Source: Flavobacterium ammoniigenes
GTDB lineage: Bacteria > Bacteroidota > Bacteroidia > Flavobacteriales > Flavobacteriaceae
Assembly (NCBI RefSeq): GCF_020886055.1
Contig: NZ_AP025184.1
Location: 620,001-684,000 of the forward strand
DNA: 64,000 nucleotides
Reading direction: 5' to 3'
The notes below the pieces were generated by a model that saw only the letters and a program-made list of their open reading frames with translations, ran no database searches and was not told the origin of the DNA. The translations under genes and the position numbers were made by a program. Every line of letters begins with the position of its first letter. Within the stretch, counting starts at the first letter, position 1. Shown here piece after piece: positions 17,573 to 26,037 of this stretch.

Positions 17573-18061
17573 TTATTTTTTCTTTTGTGAAGATTGTTCC
17601 TCTTCTTTATTTACTTGTTTTCGCAATTCTAATTCTTCTTTTGAGGCCGACAAATCACCCTCTATTTGGTTTTTTTCTACAGAAGATAGGATCGAATCTT
17701 TATTGAATTTGGCAAATTCTAATTCGCCCGTCAATACTTTTTTTAGCGATTTGATATAGGCTTCATTGTATTCTATTGCCCGTGTTAATGAATCCGATTT
17801 TAAAGCAAGTTCTGTAGCGGCTATTTTTAGTTTAGAAGAGGAATAGCCGGGAATAAACTCGCGTAATGGAGTAAAAGCGATGATAAAAGTAGTAACAAAA
17901 ATGATGAAAATAGCCCCTAAACCCAAGACCACAAAAACATTCATCAAGGTCAATTTTAACGAAAAAGTTTCTTCAAAAGTGTCTTCGTTCAAAATAATCA
18001 AACGCCTTTTGTTGAACAGATTTTCTTTTAATTGTTGTTTAAAGAGCCTTTTATCAAACAT
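17573..18061 (-). CDS. Membrane anchor resembling the N-terminus of an M23 peptidase
   Basis: 162 residues: a basic cytoplasmic start with KRRLIILNEDTFEETFSLKL, one transmembrane helix (about 43-65), and a periplasmic helical stretch with coiled-coil character ending in a KEEEQSSQKKK tail. From memory, proteins that start this way in related species continue into a C-terminal M23 (LytM) peptidase domain with H-x-H; none is present, and the next gene begins 10 bp later. A TTG-initiated version 7 codons longer is possible but overlaps a promoter element. Function uncertain, perhaps a regulator or degenerate relative of a cell-wall hydrolase. Confidence 0.75.
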   Translation of the reverse strand: MFDKRLFKQQLKENLFNKRRLIILNEDTFEETFSLKLTLMNVFVVLGLGAIFIIFVTTFIIAFTPLREFIPGYSSSKLKIAATELALKSDSLTRAIEYNEAYIKSLKKVLTGELEFAKFNKDSILSSVEKNQIEGDLSASKEELELRKQVNKEEEQSSQKKK

Positions 18062-18079
18062 GGATTTTAGTTTATTGAA

Positions 18080-18087
18080 CAAATATA
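18080..18087 (-). promoter_or_regulatory. -7 promoter element of the M23-like anchor and GH3 unit
   Basis: TATATTTG on the minus strand, 19 nt before the ATG at 18061. It overlaps the alternative TTG start, which supports the ATG. Confidence 0.4.
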
Positions 18088-18198
18088 AACAATTAAACGC
18101 TTTATGCTATGGCTATAATATGAAGGAACAAATGCTGTTTTGTCTCATTTTAATAGAATTTTAACGCATTTAAAAACAAATAATTCGTGAAAAAAGAA

Positions 18199-18227
18199 TT
18201 GCCATTCACTAATTCTATATACATTTG
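18199..18227 (+). promoter_or_regulatory. Promoter of tatA
   Basis: TTG (18199-18201), 18 nt, TACATTTG (18220-18227): full consensus. Predicted leader of about 40 nt. Confidence 0.65.
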
Positions 18228-18273
18228 TACTTCATTAAAAAACAAATTTGCTTCGGCATTAAAATAGTAAATC

Positions 18274-18447
18274 ATGGGAAGATTAGGTGTTACAGAAATC
18301 CTTGTTATTTTAGCAGTTGTATTATTGCTTTTTGGAGGTAAAAAAATTCCAGAACTTATGAAAGGTTTAGGAAGCGGAATTAAAGAATTTAAAAACGCTG
18401 CTAAAGACGATTCATCTGCAAAGAAAGAAGAAGATACTAAAGAGTAA
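18274..18447 (+). CDS. tatA: Sec-independent translocase TatA
   Basis: 57 residues, [20 protein letters not shown] then [22 protein letters not shown] short periplasmic start and one transmembrane helix, a GGKKIPEL hinge and an amphipathic helix are the standard TatA/E layout; the tail is charged. TatA forms the pore of the twin-arginine pathway for folded proteins. Monocistronic, with a strong promoter and a bidirectional terminator. tatC is not in the window. Confidence 0.95.
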   Translation: MGRLGVTEILVILAVVLLLFGGKKIPELMKGLGSGIKEFKNAAKDDSSAKKEEDTKE

Positions 18448-18465
18448 TTTTTTAGACATTCTAAT

Positions 18466-18500
18466 AAAAAAACCCAAGTTAATCAACTTGGGTTTTTTTG
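18466..18500. terminator. Bidirectional terminator between tatA and tex
   Basis: A 10-bp perfect stem AACCCAAGTT / AACTTGGGTT with loop AATC, flanked by A7 and T7. It ends both tatA (plus) and tex (minus). Confidence 0.9.
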
Positions 18501-18503
18501 TTT

Positions 18504-20627
18504 TTATAATATCATTGTTAATTGAATGCGTTTTCGATCCTCGTCGACCTCAGTCACTTTTACCTCAACATGTTGGTGTAATTTGACTACTTCGTTTACA
18601 TCGCTTACAAAACCCGCTTTGAGTTGGGAAATATGAACCAAACCACTTTCTTTAATTCCGATATCTACGAAACAACCAAAGTTGGTAATGTTATTCACAA
18701 TGCCTGGTAAAATCATTCCTGATTTCAAGTCTTTAATCGATTTTACATTCGGGTCAAACTCAAAAACCTTAGCTGATTTTCTAGGGTCTAAACCTGGTTT
18801 TTCTAGTTCTTTAATAATGTCTTTCAAAGTTAAAATTCCTATTTCTGGCGTAGTATAATTTTCTGCTTTAATTAAGGCTGTTTTCTCTTTGTTTCCAATT
18901 AATTCTTGGACCGAAAGCTTTAAATCTTTGGCTATTTTTTCTACAATGAGATAGGCTTCTGGATGCACTGCCGAATTATCCAACGGATTTTTTCCGTCTT
19001 TAATTCGGATAAAGGCCGCGCCTTGTTGGAAGGCTTTTTCGCCCAAGCGAGGCACCTTTTTTAATTGTTTTCGGTCGTTAAACGGGCCGTTTTCGGAACG
19101 GTATTGCACAATGTTTTCGGCTAGCTTCTCTCCTATTCCACTCACATAACTCAATAAATGTTTGCTCGCTGTATTGATGTTGATTCCTACCGAGTTTACA
19201 CAACGAATTACAGTAACATCCAATTCTTCTTTTAATTTATTTTGATCCACGTCGTGTTGGTATTGGCCTACGCCAATGGCTTTTGGGTCAATCTTAACCA
19301 GCTCTGCCAAAGGATCACTTAGTCGTCGCCCAATAGAAACCGACCCTCGAACGGTAACATCGTAATTAGGGAATTCTTCGCGGGCGATTTTTGATGCCGA
19401 ATAGACCGAAGCGCCTGCCTCAGAAACCACAAAAACTTGAACCTCTTTGTCAAAAGCAATTTTTTTGACAAAAAATTCGGTTTCTCGGGAAGCGGTTCCG
19501 TTGCCAATAGCTATCGCATCAATTTTATAAGAATTGACCATGGAGCGGATTTTTTTCATCGCCATGGCGTCTTCATTTTGAGGTGCGTGTGGGTAAATCG
19601 TTTCGTTGTACAACAGATCGCCTTTTTCGTCCAAACACACTATTTTACATCCCGAACGATAGCCTGGATCAATCGCTAAAATTCGTTTTTCACCCAAAGG
19701 CGGTGCAAGTAAAAGCTGACTAAGATTGGTTGCAAAAACCTGAATAGAATTGGCATCGGCTTTAGCCTTAGCTTCTTGTAAGGTTTGGTTCGCAATAGCA
19801 GGAAGCAACAAACGTTTGTAACTGTCTTCAATCGCTAGTTGAATGTGGGGCGTGGTATAGTTTTGCGCTTTTAAAACCAATTCGTCAATAATGTCGTAAG
19901 CCTCATCGATATCTACCTCTATTTTTAGCTTGACAAAACCTTCGTTTTCGGCTCGCAGCATCGCCATCAATCGGTGCGGGGGAGTTTTGATTAACAATTC
20001 TGACCAGTCGAAATATTGTGTGAATTTTTGAGCCGCCTCGTCGTCTTTTTTGGTTTTAACCACCTTAGTGGTAATCGTAGCTTGTCGCTGAAACAAGCGT
20101 CGCAATTGTTGACGAACATGAATGTTTTCATTAATCCATTCAGCAATAATATCACGTGCGCCTTGCAAGGCAGCTTCTTCGTTGATAACATTTTCATTGA
20201 TGTACTGTGTCGAAATAAAATCAATGGCGTCGTTTTTTTGTGCGAAAATAATAGTTGCCAAAGCCTCTAGACCATTTTCTCGCGCCACATCGGCCTTGGT
20301 TTTTTTCTTCTTTTTAAATGGCAAATACAAATCTTCCAACTCTTGTAAATCGAAACTGTCTTGAAGTTTTTTTGCTAATTCAGGAGAAAGTTGTCCTTGC
20401 TCCTCAATGGTTTTAAGAATACTTTCTTTGCGTTTGATTAATTCGTCGTACTGCTTATTGAGTTTGGCAATTTGCTCAATTACCACCTCGTCTAAATTCC
20501 CTGTTTGGTCTTTTCGGTACCTAGAAATAAATGGGATGGTGCAATCTTCGTTTAATAGTTGAACCGTTTTTTGAATATTGATCGCCGCAGTCGCTACTGA
20601 TTTTCCTATGAATTGAATGTTGGTCAT
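18504..20627 (-). CDS. tex: Tex family RNA-binding transcription accessory protein
   Basis: 707 residues. Tex N-terminal helical region (FISRYRKDQTGNLDE), a YqgF/RNase H-like domain starting ILAIDPGYRSGCKI (about residue 319), the helix-hairpin-helix part SVGININTASKHLLSYVSGI followed by GEKLAENIVQYR, and a C-terminal S1 domain (about 632-705, GMILPGIVNNITNFGCFVDI). Tex binds nucleic acids and RNA polymerase and affects transcription and stress survival. Slightly short compared with the 720-780 usual. It diverges from the DUF1294 gene and ends at the shared terminator. Confidence 0.95.
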   Translation of the reverse strand: MTNIQFIGKSVATAAINIQKTVQLLNEDCTIPFISRYRKDQTGNLDEVVIEQIAKLNKQYDELIKRKESILKTIEEQGQLSPELAKKLQDSFDLQELEDLYLPFKKKKKTKADVARENGLEALATIIFAQKNDAIDFISTQYINENVINEEAALQGARDIIAEWINENIHVRQQLRRLFQRQATITTKVVKTKKDDEAAQKFTQYFDWSELLIKTPPHRLMAMLRAENEGFVKLKIEVDIDEAYDIIDELVLKAQNYTTPHIQLAIEDSYKRLLLPAIANQTLQEAKAKADANSIQVFATNLSQLLLAPPLGEKRILAIDPGYRSGCKIVCLDEKGDLLYNETIYPHAPQNEDAMAMKKIRSMVNSYKIDAIAIGNGTASRETEFFVKKIAFDKEVQVFVVSEAGASVYSASKIAREEFPNYDVTVRGSVSIGRRLSDPLAELVKIDPKAIGVGQYQHDVDQNKLKEELDVTVIRCVNSVGININTASKHLLSYVSGIGEKLAENIVQYRSENGPFNDRKQLKKVPRLGEKAFQQGAAFIRIKDGKNPLDNSAVHPEAYLIVEKIAKDLKLSVQELIGNKEKTALIKAENYTTPEIGILTLKDIIKELEKPGLDPRKSAKVFEFDPNVKSIKDLKSGMILPGIVNNITNFGCFVDIGIKESGLVHISQLKAGFVSDVNEVVKLHQHVEVKVTEVDEDRKRIQLTMIL

Positions 20628-20684
20628 GAATAGTAAATATAATACGTCACGAAAATAATATCTTTACCTCAGATATCTACTCTC

Positions 20685-20966
20685 ATGCCGCTTATATATT
20701 TTTATTTTTTACTGGTTTCTTTGATTTGTTTCATCTTGATAGGGTTCGACAAAAATGCCGCTCGAAACCGAAAAAGAAGAATTCCTGAAACCACCTTGTT
20801 AATATGGTGTTTGTTTGGAGGAAGTATAGGTGGGGGAATTGGAATGTGGGTATTTAAACACAAAACTTCCAAAAGAAGTTTCCTTTGGAAGTTGTATGGT
20901 GTTGTTTTATTTCAAATTTTAATAGGGCTAGTGCTCTATTATTATGAAGTTATTCGTGTTTATTGA
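20685..20966 (+). CDS. DUF1294 family membrane protein
   Basis: 93 residues. Two or three membrane helices with the DUF1294 landmarks: FILIGFDKNAARNRKRRIPE, then LLIWCLFGGSIGGGIGMWVFKHKTSK. Function unknown in all species. Converges on rpiB with a 7-bp overlap of the 3' ends. Confidence 0.9.
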   Translation: MPLIYFYFLLVSLICFILIGFDKNAARNRKRRIPETTLLIWCLFGGSIGGGIGMWVFKHKTSKRSFLWKLYGVVLFQILIGLVLYYYEVIRVY

Positions 20967-21391
20967 CAAGCGATTTTGTTCACGCGGTTTTGGTGTCTTC
21001 CACCTTCAAATTCAGTATTTAAAAACGTTTCAACCATTTCTACTGCTTGCGGAATAGAAGTATAACGAGCCGGAATACTGATCACATTCGCATCATTGTG
21101 TAAACGTGCTAAAGCTGCGATTTCTTTCATCCAACACAAAGCGGCACGCACTTTTTGATGTTTGTTTACCGTCATGGCAATTCCGTTTCCGCTTCCACAA
21201 ATCACGATTCCAAAATCAGCTTTTCCTTCTTCTACATCTTGAGCAACTGGATGCGCCATATCTGGATAATCTACCGCGTCGAAAGAATCGGTTCCGTAAT
21301 TAATGATTTGGTGTCCTTTTGCTTCAAGCATAGCCACAATTGCTTTTTTATACTCAGGGCCAGCGTGGTCGTTTCCAATAGAAATTTTCAT
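20960..21391 (-). CDS. rpiB: Ribose 5-phosphate isomerase B
   Basis: 143 residues. Interconverts ribose 5-phosphate and ribulose 5-phosphate in the pentose phosphate pathway. The N-terminal SIGNDHAGPEYK (residues 3-14), the active-site Cys in GIVICGSGNG (about 62-71) and RAALCWMKEIAALARLHNDANVI with its second-subunit histidine match RpiB. Length is normal. It reads away from the candidate replication origin. Confidence 0.95.
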   Translation of the reverse strand: MKISIGNDHAGPEYKKAIVAMLEAKGHQIINYGTDSFDAVDYPDMAHPVAQDVEEGKADFGIVICGSGNGIAMTVNKHQKVRAALCWMKEIAALARLHNDANVISIPARYTSIPQAVEMVETFLNTEFEGGRHQNRVNKIACQ

Positions 21392-21416
21392 GATTGTTGT
21401 ATGTTAAATTCGTGTT

Positions 21417-21424
21417 CAAAAATA
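21417..21424 (-). promoter_or_regulatory. -7 promoter element of rpiB
   Basis: TATTTTTG on the minus strand, 26 nt before the rpiB ATG; no TTG at the usual spacing. Confidence 0.4.
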
Positions 21425-21488
21425 AGGAAAGATTTTGAGTTAGAATTCATAAATAGTGTGGTTTCTTTGTTTCTTTTTAAGGTGAAAA

Positions 21489-21506
21489 GCTGTTTTAGTA
21501 AACAGC
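21489..21506. repeat. Inverted repeat at the left of the origin candidate
   Basis: GCTGTTT, TAGT, AAACAGC: a perfect 7-bp stem with a 4-nt loop and no T-run after it. Confidence 0.5.
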
Positions 21507-21876
21507 ATTCTAAATAGCAGTGAAACAACTAGTTGCTAAAAACCATATTTATAATACTTTATAATTTATTTAATAACGTTTGTAATTTAGTATCGAATTT
21601 GTTAAAATTTTGAATTGTTAATAGTGATTTGTAATCTGTTGATTTTCAGCTAACATTAAATTAACACATTGTGTTCATAACTCAAGATAGAAAATAAGAA
21701 CTTTTTGGTAGAGGAAAACAAAAATTATGTAATCCAAAACCGGGTTCAAAAAACCTAATTTAGTTTGTTTAATTTTTAGAAAAGTTATGAATAGAAAAAA
21801 GAAGTTTATCAACAGATTTTGAAAAATTAGTTATCTACAAAAAGAATAAATTTTAGGTTATAAACAACTGTTGATT

Positions 21877-21899
21877 AAAATAAAGAAAGTCTTTATTTT
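21877..21899. repeat. Inverted repeat inside the origin candidate
   Basis: AAAATAAAGA, AAG, TCTTTATTTT: a perfect 10-bp inverted repeat lying directly next to a DnaA-box-like site at 21869-21877. Confidence 0.55.
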
Positions 21900-21909
21900 T
21901 AAATCATTA

Positions 21910-21923
21910 CCTATAAAAATAGG
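21910..21923. repeat. Second inverted repeat inside the origin candidate
   Basis: CCTAT, AAAA, ATAGG: perfect 5-bp stem that abuts the DnaA-box-like site at 21924-21932. Confidence 0.45.
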
Positions 21924-22201
21924 TGTTGATAACTAAAAATAACTAGGGGTAACTTTATTTCAAATCCTTTTTTAAAAAATTTATAGTAACTATTAACACG
22001 CTATAATAACCATTAAAAAATTAATTTTAATTTCCTTTTCTTTTTGTTGTTTTAAATAGATGTTGACAACTTTGAAGTAATTAAAAACTATTTTTATAGA
22101 AAAACAGAGGTGAAGTAAAAGTTATATTTTTACTAAATATGAGTTTTAAAAAAGGTAATCTAATTTCTTATTTGTAATTTTAGGCGTTTAAGAAAAAAAT
22201 T

Positions 22202-24382
22202 ATGGGAAAGCGTTTAAGAAAACCGCTCAAAAAAGAGAAGACCTACTCTGAAAAAATTGTAAAAATACTATCTCAAAATGCTAATAAAGTATATAACTAC
22301 AAGCAAATAGCAGCTATATTAGATCTAGATGATACACAAAGTAGAAATCAAATTATAAAAGATTTAAAAATTTTAGCCGCTCAAAAAACAATCATTGAAT
22401 CAGAACCTGGAAAGTATTTAGTAAAAGCGATTAGTCAAGATTATTACGAAGGTAAAATTGATATGACAGGTCGAAAAACTGCTTATTTTGTTTGTCCAGA
22501 TTTAGAAGAAGATGTTTTTATTCCAACTAATAATTTAAATAGAGCTTTAGATAAAGACACGGTTAAAGTGTATATCTATAACCGAAGAAAAGGACGTCGA
22601 CCAGAAGGTGAAGTAATTGAAGTTATCGAAAGAAATAAAACCGATTTTGTAGGAGTAATTGATATTCAAAAGAATTTTTCTTTTGTATCAACAGCAAATC
22701 CAAAAATGTATACTGATATTTTTATTCCAAAAGATAAAATAGGAGAGGCAGAACAAGGAGATGTGGTTTTGGTTCATATTGAAGATTGGCCTAAAAGAGC
22801 TGATAGTCCTTTTGGAAAAGTGATAAAAGTACTAGGAAAACCAGGGGAACATAACACTGAAATTCACGCTATTTTAGCCGAATATGGTTTACCTTCTGAA
22901 TTTCCTATTGAAGTAGAAACCTATGCTCAAAAAATTGATACAACTATTCAAGCCTCTGAAATAGCAAAGCGTCGCGATATGCGTGATACTTTGACTTTTA
23001 CCATCGATCCAAAAGATGCAAAAGATTTTGATGATGCGTTGTCTTTCAAAAAGTTAGAAAACGGTAATTATGAAATTGGAATTCATATTGCTGATGTTTC
23101 TTTTTATTTAGAAGAAGGAACTATTTTAGATGATGAAGCCTATCAAAGAGCTACTTCTGTCTATTTAGTAGATCGAGTAGTGCCTATGTTACCTGAAGTA
23201 TTGTCAAATTTTGCTTGTTCTTTACGACCTCAAGAAGAAAAATATACTTTTTCAGCGGTATTTGAAATCAATGAAAAAGCTCAAGTGATGAATCAATGGT
23301 TTGGAAGAACAGTTATTTTTTCTGATCAACGTTTTGCTTACGAAGAGGCGCAATATATTATCGAAACTAAAGATAATACTATTCCTCAAGAAATATCTAT
23401 TACAGGAGAGTCGTATCAAGTTTCAGAACCAATTGTTGATGCTACTTTAAAACTACAAGAATTAGCTAAAATATTACGTAGAAATAGAATGAACGAAGGC
23501 GCTATTTCGTTTGATAAAGTAGAAGTAAAATTCAATTTAGATCAAGAAGGAGAACCAGCTGGAGTGTATTTCAAAATATCAAAAGATGCGAATCATTTGA
23601 TTGAAGAATTCATGTTGCTAGCGAATAGAAAAGTGGCTGAGTTTATTGGTAAACAAAAGAAAACGTTTATTTATCGTATTCACGATGAGCCTAATGAAGA
23701 TAAATTGATTGCGATGCAAACAGTTATTGCTAAGTTTGGTTATAAAATTGACTTTAGAAACAAAGGAGATATTTCCAAATCATTAAACAATTTATTAACT
23801 GAAGTTGTAGGTACTAAAGAGCAAAATCTAATTGATACACTAGCTATTCGTAGTATGAGTAAAGCTAAATATTCTACGGATAATATTGGTCATTACGGAC
23901 TAGCGTTTGATTATTATTCCCATTTTACTTCTCCTATTCGTAGATATCCTGATGTGATGGTGCATCGTTTGTTGCAATTTTATTTAGATGGAGGAAAATC
24001 AGCCGATGAAGAAAGTTATGAAGCGAAATGTTTACACTCATCTACAATGGAAGGTTTAGCTACCAATGCTGAACGGGATTCTATTAAATACATGCAGGTT
24101 AAATACATGCAAAACCATCAAGATCAAGAGTTTTTAGGAGTAATTTCAGGAGTAACCGAATGGGGAATTTACGTAGAAATTATCGAAAATAAATGTGAAG
24201 GTATGGTCCGAATTAGAGATATTAAAGAGGATTATTATACTTTTGACGAAAAGCAATATGCGTTAGTTGGTGCTACTTCTCATGGTTTATTACAATTAGG
24301 AGATGAGATTTATGTCAAAGTAAAAAATGCCGATTTAGTAAAAAAACAATTGGATTTTCACTTTATCAGAAGAAACGAATAA
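22202..24382 (+). CDS. rnr: Ribonuclease R
   Basis: 726 residues, a 3'-5' exoribonuclease of the RNB (RNase II) family that degrades structured RNA. An N-terminal winged-helix-like domain (about 14-75), cold-shock/OB domains, the RNB catalytic core with the acidic motif DPKDAKDFDDALS (about 269-281) and NIGHYGLAFDYYSHFTSPIRRYPD (about 560-583), and a C-terminal S1 domain (about 645-725). Length is normal. It is the first gene to the right of the origin candidate and starts a three-gene run with the head-GIN protein and LysE. Confidence 0.97.
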   Translation: MGKRLRKPLKKEKTYSEKIVKILSQNANKVYNYKQIAAILDLDDTQSRNQIIKDLKILAAQKTIIESEPGKYLVKAISQDYYEGKIDMTGRKTAYFVCPDLEEDVFIPTNNLNRALDKDTVKVYIYNRRKGRRPEGEVIEVIERNKTDFVGVIDIQKNFSFVSTANPKMYTDIFIPKDKIGEAEQGDVVLVHIEDWPKRADSPFGKVIKVLGKPGEHNTEIHAILAEYGLPSEFPIEVETYAQKIDTTIQASEIAKRRDMRDTLTFTIDPKDAKDFDDALSFKKLENGNYEIGIHIADVSFYLEEGTILDDEAYQRATSVYLVDRVVPMLPEVLSNFACSLRPQEEKYTFSAVFEINEKAQVMNQWFGRTVIFSDQRFAYEEAQYIIETKDNTIPQEISITGESYQVSEPIVDATLKLQELAKILRRNRMNEGAISFDKVEVKFNLDQEGEPAGVYFKISKDANHLIEEFMLLANRKVAEFIGKQKKTFIYRIHDEPNEDKLIAMQTVIAKFGYKIDFRNKGDISKSLNNLLTEVVGTKEQNLIDTLAIRSMSKAKYSTDNIGHYGLAFDYYSHFTSPIRRYPDVMVHRLLQFYLDGGKSADEESYEAKCLHSSTMEGLATNAERDSIKYMQVKYMQNHQDQEFLGVISGVTEWGIYVEIIENKCEGMVRIRDIKEDYYTFDEKQYALVGATSHGLLQLGDEIYVKVKNADLVKKQLDFHFIRRNE

Positions 24383-24404
24383 GTCAATTTAAATTACCAA
24401 TAGT

Positions 24405-25070
24405 ATGAAAAAAATTATATTTAGTTTATTATTAATCAGTTCATTAACCTTTGCCCAAACGGAAAAAAAAGTAGGAGATTTTCATAAAGTAACCGCTTTT
24501 GATCAAATTACAGTGGAGTTAATTGCTTCAGATGAAAATAAAGTCGAGCTTTCAGGGGTTAACTCAGACGAAGTAGAGCTTGTTAATAAAAATGGAGAAC
24601 TTAAACTAAGAATGCCTTTAACGAATTTATTGAAAGGAAATCAAGTAAAAGCAAAGGTATATTACACCGATTTGGATGCAATTGAAGCTAACGAAGGATC
24701 ACAAATTTCAAATAATGATGTTATTAAAGCTACTAATTTTGATATTATTGCAAAAGAAGGAGCTAAAATAGATATTAGTTTAGATGTTGCTAAAGCAACT
24801 GTAAAACTAACAAGTGGAGCTATAGTAAAAACATCAGGAACAGCTAAAAACCAAGATGTTTTAGTTTCTGCAGGCGCTATTTATAACGGAAAAGATTTAA
24901 CTACTGAACAAACTAGTATTAGCAGCAATGCTGGTGGAGAAGCAGAAGTTTTTGCAACTGAATTTATTGACGCAAAAGCAAGAGCAGGAAGCGATATTAT
25001 GATTTACGGAAACCCTAAACAAGTTACTAAAAAGACTTTTGCTGCAGGCCATATTAAAATAATTAAATAA
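24405..25070 (+). CDS. Secreted head-GIN domain (DUF2807) protein
   Basis: 221 residues with a cleavable signal peptide (KKIIFSLLLISSLTFAQ). The mature part is a DUF2807 putative auto-transporter adhesin head-GIN domain: a beta-rich solenoid starting KVGDFHKVTAFDQITVEL with regular strands of the type VKVYYTDLDAIEANEGSQI. These are abundant in Bacteroidota, probably exported to the periplasm or surface, function unknown. It lies 22 bp after rnr and 20 bp before lysE, so likely cotranscribed. Confidence 0.88.
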   Translation: MKKIIFSLLLISSLTFAQTEKKVGDFHKVTAFDQITVELIASDENKVELSGVNSDEVELVNKNGELKLRMPLTNLLKGNQVKAKVYYTDLDAIEANEGSQISNNDVIKATNFDIIAKEGAKIDISLDVAKATVKLTSGAIVKTSGTAKNQDVLVSAGAIYNGKDLTTEQTSISSNAGGEAEVFATEFIDAKARAGSDIMIYGNPKQVTKKTFAAGHIKIIK

Positions 25071-25090
25071 TTAGCTTACACCTAAACTTA

Positions 25091-25765
25091 ATGATAAACG
25101 ATATTTTAACAGGACTACCTTGGGGAATTTTCCTTAGTTTTATGATAGGTCCTGTATTCTTTATTCTAATTGAAACCAGCATCACTAAAGGATTTCGTGC
25201 TGCTCTTGCTTTTGATTTAGGGGTAGTTTTAGGAGATGTTTTTTTTATTGGAGTCGCTTATTTAGGAAGTTATCGTTTAATTTCAAGTCTAAAAGATAAA
25301 CCTGCTTTGTTTATTTTTGGTGGAATTGTAATGGTGGCGTACGGAATAATTTCATTTGTTAAATTAAAGAAACAAGCTAAAATTCAATACGAAGCGATTG
25401 AAGATGAAATTATAAAAAAAAATTACGGAAGCCTTTTTATTAAAGGGTTTTTCTTAAATGTGATTAATATCGGAGTTTTAGGATTTTGGTTGGCGATTAT
25501 CATTTCAGTAGGACCAAAATTAGATATGCAAACCCCAAGAATGCTAACTTTTTTTACTTCGGTAATTCTAACCTATTTACTAGTTGATTGTTTAAAAATT
25601 GTATTAGCTAAACAATTAAAATCTAAATTAACACCTCCTAATATTCTTAAAATTAAAAAAGGAATTAGTATTGTTTTAATTGTATTTGGATTGGCTTTAA
25701 TGGTTCAAGGTTGGTTTCCAAAAGAAAAAGAAATGGTTAAAAATGCCCTGGAGAAGATAGAGTAA
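25091..25765 (+). CDS. LysE family amino-acid exporter
   Basis: 224 residues with about six membrane helices. The N-terminal motif GLPWGIFLSFMIGPVFFILIETSITKGFRAALAFDLGVVLGD is the LysE/RhtB signature. Predicted to export amino acids or related metabolites across the inner membrane; substrate not predictable. Third gene of the rnr run. Confidence 0.9.
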   Translation: MINDILTGLPWGIFLSFMIGPVFFILIETSITKGFRAALAFDLGVVLGDVFFIGVAYLGSYRLISSLKDKPALFIFGGIVMVAYGIISFVKLKKQAKIQYEAIEDEIIKKNYGSLFIKGFFLNVINIGVLGFWLAIIISVGPKLDMQTPRMLTFFTSVILTYLLVDCLKIVLAKQLKSKLTPPNILKIKKGISIVLIVFGLALMVQGWFPKEKEMVKNALEKIE

Positions 25766-25842
25766 ACAAACCAACCCTTTTTTTCTTGACGTATCTTCAG
25801 ATTCAAACCATATCTGTACTTAATTTTCTAAAAAACAAACAC

Positions 25843-25868
25843 AAAAAAACCTCTCAAAAAGAGAGGTT
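25843..25868 (-). terminator. Terminator of the tRNA-Cys gene
   Basis: An 8-bp stem AACCTCTC / GAGAGGTT with an A5 loop, followed on the minus strand by seven T. It lies 8 nt after the tRNA 3' end. Confidence 0.8.
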
Positions 25869-25875
25869 AATTCAG

Positions 25876-25946
25876 AGGCATCGTCCGGATTCGAACCGGA
25901 GTAGGAGCTTTTGCAGAGCCCAGCCTAGCCGCTCGGCCACGACGCC
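25876..25946 (-). tRNA. tRNA-Cys (GCA)
   Basis: Full cloverleaf by eye on the minus strand: acceptor GGCGTCG / CGATGCC (one G-U), D stem GCC / GGC, anticodon stem GGGCT / AGCTC around the loop CTGCAAA with anticodon GCA, and T arm TCCGG TTCGAAT CCGGA. 71 nt with discriminator T. The CCA end is not encoded. Single gene with its own terminator. Confidence 0.96.
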
Positions 25947-26037
25947 AATTGTTATTGGGTTGCAAAGATAGCAAAAACTTTAATGTTTAAAAGTCTTCTG
26001 CTAAAAACTTTGTTTGAAATCAGATATCTTTTTAGGC

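Larger units (their letters stand above)
21425..22201. other. oriC: Candidate chromosomal replication origin (oriC)
   Basis: This is the largest gene-free stretch of the window (rpiB to rnr, 810 bp) and visibly the most AT-rich. Six DnaA-box-like 9-mers lie in 21806-22069: TTATCAACA (21806), TTATCTACA (21831), TTATAAACA (21858), and on the other strand TAATCAACA (21869-21877), TTATCAACA (21924-21932) and TTGTCAACA (22061-22069); a weaker TTATGAACA is at 21672-21680. Perfect inverted repeats are at 21489-21506, 21877-21899 and 21910-21923. Genes on both sides mostly read outward, two parS-like sites lie 10-12 kb to the right, and the atp operon and mnmG flank it. Not proven; dnaA itself is not in the window. 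Confidence 0.7.

Noticed and set aside
25786..25971. 61-codon frame over the LysE end and tRNA-Cys
   Set aside because: It runs through a terminator and a complete tRNA gene on the other strand, so it is a by-product.
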